A stretch of DNA of 6,856 bases from Xanthobacteraceae bacterium (GTDB taxonomy: Bacteria; Pseudomonadota; Alphaproteobacteria; Rhizobiales; Xanthobacteraceae), in contig JAICQA010000144.1 in assembly GCA_025929595.1 (NCBI GenBank), positions 1-6,856 of the forward strand, written 5' to 3'. The notes under the pieces were generated by a model. The model worked only from the letters and a program-made list of their open reading frames with translations. It was not told the origin of the DNA and did no database searches. Shown piece by piece: positions 1 through 4,888 of this stretch; positions within the stretch are counted from its first letter, which is position 1, and every line of letters begins with the position of its first letter. Both the position numbers and the translations under genes were made by a program.

Positions 1-1290
1 CGCCACCATGGAGTCGATATCCGTCGTCTCTTCCGTCACCACGCAATGCACGCCCCACACGAGCGCAAGCCGGCGCGCACTCGAGAGGTTCGGAGACAGC
101 GCCACGATCGGCGGCGCCGGCCGCTCGCGCGCGACGCGCAGCGCGGTCGAGCCGGAGCTCGTGAGGCACAGGATCGCCGCGAGATCGAGCGTCTCCGCGA
201 TCTGACGCGCGGCGGCGGCGATCGCGTCGGCGCCGGTCGCTTCGGGCGTCTCGTGATAGGCGTTGATCGCGGTGCGATAGGCGGGATCGCTTTCCACCTT
301 CTCGGCGATGCGGTTCATGGTTTCGACCGCTTCGACGGGATACTTGCCGGCGGCGGACTCGGCCGAGAGCATCACGGCGTCGGCGCCGTCATAGATCGCG
401 GTCGCGACGTCCGATACTTCGGCGCGCGTCGGCACCGGCGACGAAATCATCGACTCCAGCATCTGGGTCGCAACCACCACCGGGCGGCCGGCGTGGCGCG
501 CGGCGTGCGTGATCTGCTTTTGCAGACCGGGCACGGCTTCGAGCGGCATCTCCACGCCGAGATCGCCGCGCGCGACCATGAGGGAGTCGGTCTGCTCCAT
601 GATCTCTTCGAGGCGGCTGACGGCCTGCGGCTTCTCGATCTTGGCGAGGATCGCGGCGCGGCCGCGCGTCAGCTTCTTCGCTTCGGCCACGTCCTCGGGG
701 CGCTGGATGAAGGAGAGCGCGATCCAGTCGATGCCGGTGTCGAGCGCGGCTTCGAGGTCGGAGCGGTCCTTCGGCGTCAGCGCCGCGAGCGCGATCGTCG
801 TGTCGGGCAGGCTCACGCCCTTGCGGTCGGAGACGCGTCCGCCGACCTCGACCTTGGTGACAATGCGATCGCGCGCCGCTTCGGTGACGCGCAACTGCAC
901 CTTGCCGTCATCGATCAGGAGCCGGTGGCCGGGTTCGAGGGCGGCGAGAATTTCCGGATGGGGCAGGTGAACGCGCGTGACGTCGCCGGGCTTCTTGTCG
1001 GCGTCGAGCACAAAGCTCGCGCCTTGGGCCAGCATTTCGCCGCCGTTCGCAAAGGTATCGAGGCGGAGCTTCGGTCCCTGCAGGTCGACCAGGATCCCGA
1101 TCGGCCGGTCGTGCTTGTCCTCGACCGCGCGGATGGCGCCGACATAGCCGCGCATCGCCTCGTGCGAGGTGTGGCTCATATTGATGCGGAAGACGTCGGT
1201 GCCGGCGAGGAACAGGCGCTCGATCATCGCCTGATCGGAGGAAGCCGGACCGAGGGTCGCGACGATTTTGGTCCGGCGTTGGCGTCTCAT
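1..1290 (-). CDS. pyk: Pyruvate kinase (3' end cut by window edge)
   Basis: Cytoplasmic enzyme of lower glycolysis that transfers phosphate from phosphoenolpyruvate to ADP, giving pyruvate and ATP. The 430 visible codons read without interruption. The protein opens with MRRQRRTKIVATLGPAS, the standard start of alphaproteobacterial pyruvate kinases. Seen motifs: FRINMSH at 34-40 (substrate-binding Arg35), AKIEKP at 216-221 (catalytic Lys217 and metal-binding Glu219), ARGDLGVE at 240-247 (Asp243) and ATQMLESM at 274-281 (Thr275). The B domain lies at about 70-170. The C-terminal allosteric domain begins at about 345 and is incomplete. Bacterial family members are about 470-480 residues, so roughly 45-50 are missing. 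The ATG at 1290 is the only near start in frame and is preceded by an AGGAACGG ribosome site. It is the last visible gene of the leftward set, 93 bases after DUF1036. The homologue in Agrobacterium tartrate clusters is called TtuE. Identification is very secure. Confidence 0.97.
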   Translation of the reverse strand, partial: MRRQRRTKIVATLGPASSDQAMIERLFLAGTDVFRINMSHTSHEAMRGYVGAIRAVEDKHDRPIGILVDLQGPKLRLDTFANGGEMLAQGASFVLDADKKPGDVTRVHLPHPEILAALEPGHRLLIDDGKVQLRVTEAARDRIVTKVEVGGRVSDRKGVSLPDTTIALAALTPKDRSDLEAALDTGIDWIALSFIQRPEDVAEAKKLTRGRAAILAKIEKPQAVSRLEEIMEQTDSLMVARGDLGVEMPLEAVPGLQKQITHAARHAGRPVVVATQMLESMISSPVPTRAEVSDVATAIYDGADAVMLSAESAAGKYPVEAVETMNRIAEKVESDPAYRTAINAYHETPEATGADAIAAAARQIAETLDLAAILCLTSSGSTALRVARERPAPPIVALSPNLSSARRLALVWGVHCVVTEETTDIDSMVA

Positions 1291-1383
1291 TCCGTTCCTG
1301 CCATGCGAAGCAGCCAGCCCATTATGTAGCGCGTTACGGCCCTGCTTGTCGCGGAATTCGATGAAAATCCGATGAAGAGGCGG
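1291..1383 (-). other. Spacer between DUF1036 gene and pyk, with mini-ORF and direct repeat
   Basis: This is the only real gap inside the leftward gene set. Read on the minus strand it holds a possible 11-residue ORF (MGWLLRMAGTE, 1322 to 1287) whose TGA overlaps the pyk ATG. The mini-ORF has no good ribosome site. On the plus strand CGATGAA occurs twice, at 1360-1366 and 1370-1376, a 10-base period. The string TACATAAT just before the mini-ORF resembles a -10 box, but no matching -35 box is seen at the right distance. The pyk ribosome site AGGAACGG lies at 1292-1299. I see no hairpin plus T-run terminator, so pyk probably shares the upstream transcript, perhaps with an additional weak promoter here. 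Confidence 0.4.
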
Positions 1384-1956
1384 TCAGCGGCCGCCCATGC
1401 CGGATTTGTTCTGGCCCGCCTCGGGGCCCTTCTGATTCTGCGACGGCAGGCGGCTTGCGCGCGGCGGCGGCGCGGGCGTCTGACTCTGCTCGGTGAGCTG
1501 CACCGTCCAGTTCTTCTGCTCGCCGGTATCGACCTCGAAGAAGCCGGTGCGGTTGAAGCCGCGGGCGAGGCAGTCCTGCAGGCCGCGGATCGTGAATTCG
1601 CGGTCGCGCGTGCACATATATGCCTTGCCCGACCATTCGCCGCCCTGATCGTAATCGACGGCGTAGACATAATAGAAACGCGCTGCGAGCGGCCCGCGCA
1701 TCAGCGTCTCGCAGCTCTGCGCCTGCACGTTCCACCAGCCTTCGGAAACCCAGGTGTCGCCATCCTTGTAGCCGACGGCGACGCCGATGCGCGCGGGCGT
1801 CGCGTTGCAGAGCCGGAAGTCGGCGGCAGCCGGCAGCGGCGAGGCGACGAACGCCAGCAGCGCGAACAGCGAAAGCGCGCGGGCGGCCGGCCACAGGGTC
1901 GTGTTCTGGGTCTTTCTCCCCGTCATCGCCAACCAGCCCAAATCACCCCGCGTCAT
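1384..1956 (-). CDS. Secreted DUF1036 family protein
   Basis: A 190-residue protein of unknown function that matches the DUF1036 family of alphaproteobacteria. Residues 1-45 form a signal sequence: a basic start, a hydrophobic core at about 26-40 (RALSLFALLAFVASPLP), then AAA at 43-45 before DFRLCN, so the mature protein is probably periplasmic. The mature domain (46-155) has four cysteines (C50, C82, C115, C129), fitting two disulphides, and the pieces FRLCNAT, EGWWNV, CTRDREFTIRG and GFFEVDTGE. The tail from about 156 is rich in Pro, Gln and Gly and looks disordered. Its ATG overlaps the stop of the glycerate kinase gene (ATGA), and GGAGAG just upstream supports this start. A second ATG at codon 11 (1926) has a poorer site, although it would give a tighter signal peptide. 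The family is often found beside pyk in Rhizobiales, but its role there is unknown to me. No catalytic motif is seen. Confidence 0.88.
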   Translation of the reverse strand: MTRGDLGWLAMTGRKTQNTTLWPAARALSLFALLAFVASPLPAAADFRLCNATPARIGVAVGYKDGDTWVSEGWWNVQAQSCETLMRGPLAARFYYVYAVDYDQGGEWSGKAYMCTRDREFTIRGLQDCLARGFNRTGFFEVDTGEQKNWTVQLTEQSQTPAPPPRASRLPSQNQKGPEAGQNKSGMGGR

Positions 1957-3266
1957 TTCTCTCCAGCACCCGCCCGGGTGTCAACGAGCACGGCGCGCAG
2001 ATCGTTGACATTCGTGCAGGTCGGGCCCGGCACCAGGAGGTCGCCCAGGCGCTCGAAAAAGCCCGTGGAGTCGTTATCGGCAAGGAAGCGGGCAGGATCG
2101 AGGCCGAGGGAGCGGGCCCGGGAAAGCGTGGTTTCATCGATAAAGGCGCCGGCGGGGTCGTCGGCGCTTCCTGCTCCACCGTCGGTCCCGTCCGTATCAC
2201 CCGATATGGCCGCAATGTTTTTCTGCCCGTCGAGCGCGATGGCAAGCGCCAGGGCATATTCCTGATTGGGGCCGCCGCGTCCGTTGCCGCGAATGGTCAC
2301 GGTCAACTCGCCGCCGGAGAGCAGGAGTGTGGGGCGGTTCATTTTCACCGCACGGCGTGCGGCGTCGGCATGCGCCGCTGCAACGTCGCGTGCCTCGCCT
2401 TCGATGTCGGTGCCGAGAACTTCGGCGACGAATCCGGCGGCGCGTGCTGCGGACGCTGCTGCGGCAAGGGCGTCAGCCGGGCGTGCAACGATACGGAAAG
2501 TGGAATTGGCGAAGGCGGGATGTCCGGGTTCGGGCGTCTCGTTGGCGGGATTGTGCAGGGCTTCGGCGATCGCGGGCGGGATGTCGATCTTGCGCCGCGC
2601 GAGAATTTCGAGGGACCCCGCCAGTGTCGACGGGTCGGACACGGTCGGGCCGGAGCCGATGATCGAAGGATCGTCGCCCGGAACGTCGGAGATTGCGAGC
2701 GTCACGACACGTGCGGGTGCCGCGCGCACTGCAAGACGCCCGCCCTTGATGCGCGAGAGATGTTTCCGCACCGTGTTGATCTCGCCGATGGTGGCGCCGG
2801 AACGCAGCAACTCACGCGTCAGCGCGCGCTTGTCGTCGAGCGACAAGCCCGGTGCGGGCGCGATCCAGTTCGCGGACGCCCCGCCCGAGAACAGCACGAG
2901 CACAAGGTCGTCGGCGGTCGCGCCCGATGCGAGATCGAGCACACGGATCGTCGCGTCAATGCCTGCCTGGTTCGGCACCGGATGACCGGCTTCGATCATC
3001 TCGATCACTTGCGTCGGCCGGGCGTAGCCCGGCCTTGTCACGGCGATGCCGGTGAGGCGCCCACGCGGGAACTTGTGCCTGGTCAGGTAAAAATCCTCGG
3101 CGACTTCGGCCATGCTGCCGGCAGCCTTGCCGGCCGCGAGGACGATCAGCCGTCCGGCTTTCGGCGGCTCCGGCAAATGCGGCGGCAGGCATGACGCCGG
3201 ATGCGCGGCGGAAACTGCCGCGTCATAGACGCCCCTGAGCAGCGCACGGGTGGCTTCGCGGTTCAC
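1953..3266 (-). CDS. gckA: Glycerate 2-kinase (DUF4147/MOFRL family)
   Basis: Cytoplasmic kinase expected to phosphorylate D-glycerate with ATP to 2-phosphoglycerate, used in glyoxylate, tartrate, hydroxypyruvate and serine-cycle metabolism. The 437 residues span the full family length. N-terminal DUF4147 domain: AAGKAAGSMA at 44-53 (Lys47 is the conserved, probably catalytic lysine), EAGHPVPN at 92-99, LFSGGASAN at 125-133, GEINTVRKHLSRIKGG at 161-176 and ISDVPGDDPSIIGSGPTV at 192-209. C-terminal MOFRL domain: LLLSGGELTV at 314-323, RGNGRGGPNQE at 326-336, SGDTDGTDG at 355-363, NDSTGFF at 398-404 and GPTCTNVND at 414-422. The start is GTG, chosen because it gives full length, has a GGGGGTGG ribosome site about 7 bases upstream and overlaps the transporter stop (GTGA); the next Met is at residue 52. 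Older annotation calls this family hydroxypyruvate reductase (TtuD), but the motifs are those of the kinase. Pyruvate kinase lies two genes on, with enolase as the missing link. Confidence 0.95.
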   Translation of the reverse strand: MNREATRALLRGVYDAAVSAAHPASCLPPHLPEPPKAGRLIVLAAGKAAGSMAEVAEDFYLTRHKFPRGRLTGIAVTRPGYARPTQVIEMIEAGHPVPNQAGIDATIRVLDLASGATADDLVLVLFSGGASANWIAPAPGLSLDDKRALTRELLRSGATIGEINTVRKHLSRIKGGRLAVRAAPARVVTLAISDVPGDDPSIIGSGPTVSDPSTLAGSLEILARRKIDIPPAIAEALHNPANETPEPGHPAFANSTFRIVARPADALAAAASAARAAGFVAEVLGTDIEGEARDVAAAHADAARRAVKMNRPTLLLSGGELTVTIRGNGRGGPNQEYALALAIALDGQKNIAAISGDTDGTDGGAGSADDPAGAFIDETTLSRARSLGLDPARFLADNDSTGFFERLGDLLVPGPTCTNVNDLRAVLVDTRAGAGEK

Positions 3267-4186
3267 GGCGCCACCCCCGCGAGATTTTCCGCGCGTGGAC
3301 GCGCGACGTAAATGCCGGCAAGGATCAGCAGGCCGCCCGACAACTGGATGAGCGACAGCTTCTCACCGAGCACGATCCAACCGAGCGCCGCCGCGGCTAC
3401 GGCCTCAAGGAAAATAACCAGCGAGGAAAAGGCGGCAGGAAGGGAGCCGAGCGCGAAAGCGAGCAGGCCTTGCCCGCCGGCTTGGCTGACGATCGCGAGT
3501 GCCAGCAATGCCGAGGCGCTCTCAACGGTTTGCGGCAGGATCGGCTGCGGGATCGCAACGGCGGCCGCGAGCAGCAGAGCGGCGGTGATCATTGTCGAGA
3601 GGAACATCAGGCGCGCCGCACCGTGGCGAGCGCGCGCGTGACGCACGGCAAGCACATAAGCACCGAAAAAGAACGCGGTCAGGACGCCATAGAAGTCGCC
3701 GACAAGCCGCGCGGGATCGACCTGATAGCTCTGGCCGATCAGCGCCGCGCCACCGGCGAGACAAAGCGCCAGCCCCACAAACATCCGAGCATCCGCCCGC
3801 TCGCCGAGAACAACGAAAGCACCCGCGACCACAAAGACCGGCGCGGTGACGGCGAAGAAAGTCGCATTGGCGACCGTCGTGTTCATGATCGCCAGGTGCC
3901 AGAAGAACAGGTCACCTGCAAAGCACGCGCCGACCAACAGAATCGAACGGTCGAAGCGTATCGGGGCGGCGGCATGGGACCCGCGCTCCTCGAATTTCAT
4001 CCAGAGCCAAAGGACAGGCAAGGCGAGGGCCGTACGCCAGAAAGCGCTCGCCTGCGGACCGACGTCGGTCAGGCGGACAAAGATGGGCGACGCGCCCATC
4101 GCCACGGCGCCAGCCACAAGCGCAAGCAGCGCGGATGAATTCGATCTCGCGAAAGAAGAGTGGATCGCGTCAGTTTTCATGTTCAT
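3263..4186 (-). CDS. EamA/DMT-family membrane transporter
   Basis: An inner-membrane protein of 307 residues with about ten hydrophobic segments, made of two repeated EamA domains as usual for the drug/metabolite transporter superfamily. The first repeat (about 19-150) contains ASPIFVRLTDVGPQASAFWR and ends in the typical VVLGERADARMFVG. The second (about 163-296) ends with the parallel WIVLGEKLSLIQLSGG. The matching GE(R/K) motifs near the end of each repeat are the clearest family mark. It is first in the leftward set, and its TGA overlaps the GTG of the glycerate kinase gene by four bases. Start choice: the ATG at 4186 was taken. A TTG at 4195 is three codons longer and lies better placed behind GAGAG, and another ATG is at 4180; an in-frame TGA just upstream of the TTG excludes longer versions. 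The substrate cannot be read from the sequence. Position beside glycerate kinase hints at a small organic acid or related metabolite, but this is a guess. Confidence 0.93.
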   Translation of the reverse strand: MNMKTDAIHSSFARSNSSALLALVAGAVAMGASPIFVRLTDVGPQASAFWRTALALPVLWLWMKFEERGSHAAAPIRFDRSILLVGACFAGDLFFWHLAIMNTTVANATFFAVTAPVFVVAGAFVVLGERADARMFVGLALCLAGGAALIGQSYQVDPARLVGDFYGVLTAFFFGAYVLAVRHARARHGAARLMFLSTMITAALLLAAAVAIPQPILPQTVESASALLALAIVSQAGGQGLLAFALGSLPAAFSSLVIFLEAVAAAALGWIVLGEKLSLIQLSGGLLILAGIYVARPRAENLAGVAP

Positions 4187-4220
4187 CGCGATCAAACGGA
4201 ACTCTCAAACAAGGCGCGGC

Positions 4221-4250
4221 ACTGTATGGCAGCGGGGCCAAATCCCACAA
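4221..4250 (-). promoter_or_regulatory. Candidate promoter for the transporter/glycerate kinase/pyk set
   Basis: On the minus strand TTGTGG (4250-4245) is followed after 18 bases by TACAGT (4226-4221), an acceptable match to sigma-70 type -35 and -10 boxes. Transcription would begin near 4214, giving a leader of about 28 bases before the ATG at 4186. The match is imperfect, alphaproteobacterial promoters vary, and no transcript data are available. Confidence 0.3.
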
Positions 4251-4315
4251 GGCGGCGCAGGCCGTTGGCTGTCATGCGTTGGGCAAACTCGTTCGGGATT
4301 TTCGCAACAACGTGA

Positions 4316-4343
4316 TTGTAGCGCTTCCAAACTGGCGTAGTCT
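4316..4343 (+). promoter_or_regulatory. Weak candidate promoter for the molybdenum hydroxylase genes
   Basis: TTGTAG (4316-4321) and TAGTCT (4338-4343) are separated by 16 bases, a poor but possible sigma-70 pair. Transcription would begin near 4350, right at the palindrome 4352-4361. Evidence is base matching only. Confidence 0.2.
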
Positions 4344-4351
4344 TTAGCAGA

Positions 4352-4361
4352 CTTCGCGAAG
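4352..4361. repeat. Perfect 10-base palindrome, possible operator
   Basis: CTTCGCGAAG reads the same on both strands. A related ATCGCGAA lies at 4382-4389, 29 bases further on. The site sits between the weak plus-strand promoter boxes and the ribosome site of the small-subunit gene, a place where a repressor would act. The core TCGCGA is not rare in this GC-rich DNA, so the call is tentative. Confidence 0.3.
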
Positions 4362-4414
4362 CTCGACGCCGTCCTTGAAGCATCGCGAATAAATCCGGCG
4401 CAATCAGACCGGCC

Positions 4415-4422
4415 AGGGGAGG
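4415..4422 (+). promoter_or_regulatory. Strong ribosome binding site of the small subunit
   Basis: AGGGGAGG lies 6 bases before the ATG at 4429. It decides the start against the out-of-frame ATG at 4425, which is too close to it. Confidence 0.8.
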
Positions 4423-4428
4423 AAATGC

Positions 4429-4887
4429 ATGGCGACGATCGCCCTTACCGTTAACGGAAAATCGCAGCAGGTGACGGCAGAGCCCGACACGCCGCTGCTC
4501 TGGGTTGTGCGGGAGCATCTGAAGCTCACCGGCACGAAATACGGATGCGGCGCGGCGCTTTGCGGTGCCTGCACGGTGCATGTCGACGGCAAGGCGACGC
4601 GATCCTGCGTTACGCCCGTCAGCGCCGTTGCCGGCAAGAAGGTGACGACCATCGAAGGTCTCGCGCCGAAGGGCGATCATCCGCTGCAAAAAGCATGGAT
4701 CGCCGAGCAGGTGCCGCAATGCGGCTACTGCCAGTCGGGCCAGATCATGCAGGCCGCGGAACTGCTGGCGACGAACAAGAAGCCGACGCGCGAGCAGATC
4801 GTGACGCATATGGACGGCAACATCTGCCGCTGCGGCACATATACCCGCATCGTTCGCGCCATCGAGCGTGCCGCAAGGGAGGCGTGA
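4429..4887 (+). CDS. IorA-type [2Fe-2S] small subunit of a molybdenum hydroxylase
   Basis: A 152-residue electron-transfer subunit that carries two [2Fe-2S] clusters and passes electrons from the molybdenum centre in the large subunit to an outside acceptor. The N-terminal ferredoxin-like domain (1-75) has C40, C45, C48 and C60 in the pattern YGCGAALCGACTVHVDG. The C-terminal helical domain (80-150) has C98, C101, C133 and C135 in QCGYCQSGQIM and GNICRCGTYTRI. All eight cluster ligands are present and the length is typical. There is no signal peptide, so export would need the partner. The start is fixed by AGGGGAGG six bases upstream. The stop is one base before the large-subunit ATG, so the two are surely cotranscribed. 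Related subunits serve isoquinoline 1-oxidoreductase, aldehyde, nicotinate and CO dehydrogenases; the partner here points to the IorAB type. The substrate is unknown, so I give no gene symbol. Confidence 0.95.
   Translation: MATIALTVNGKSQQVTAEPDTPLLWVVREHLKLTGTKYGCGAALCGACTVHVDGKATRSCVTPVSAVAGKKVTTIEGLAPKGDHPLQKAWIAEQVPQCGYCQSGQIMQAAELLATNKKPTREQIVTHMDGNICRCGTYTRIVRAIERAAREA
4875..4882 (+). promoter_or_regulatory. Ribosome binding site of the large subunit
   Basis: AAGGGAGG lies inside the last codons of the small-subunit gene, 6 bases before the ATG at 4889. It fixes the large-subunit start and suggests matched output of the two subunits. Confidence 0.75.
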
Positions 4888-4888
4888 G

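Larger units (their letters stand above)
4187..4428. promoter_or_regulatory. Divergent control region between the two gene sets
   Basis: About 240 bases with no convincing gene, lying between divergent starts, so it must carry promoters for both directions. All reading frames crossing it are continuations of frames antisense to the flanking genes. It is visibly less GC-rich than the coding DNA, especially 4290-4400. It contains candidate promoter boxes in both directions, a 10-base perfect palindrome and a second related half-match, each listed separately. No riboswitch or terminator was recognised and no regulator gene is in the window. Confidence 0.7.

Noticed and set aside
46..1329. 427-residue plus-strand reading frame across the pyruvate kinase gene
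   Set aside because: It lies antisense to a full set of pyruvate kinase motifs. Its Arg-, Gly- and His-rich composition is that of a GC-rich shadow frame, and it has no recognisable domain.
1316..1345. TACATAAT as a promoter -10 box for pyk
   Set aside because: No acceptable -35 box lies 16-18 bases upstream, so it was left as a remark and not called as a promoter.
1620..3194. 524-residue plus-strand frame across DUF1036 and glycerate kinase
   Set aside because: It spans two well-supported minus-strand genes and their junction, with no domain of its own.
1953..3266. Hydroxypyruvate reductase (the old name of the TtuD family)
   Set aside because: There is no Rossmann NAD(P) motif. The DUF4147 and MOFRL motifs are those of glycerate 2-kinase.
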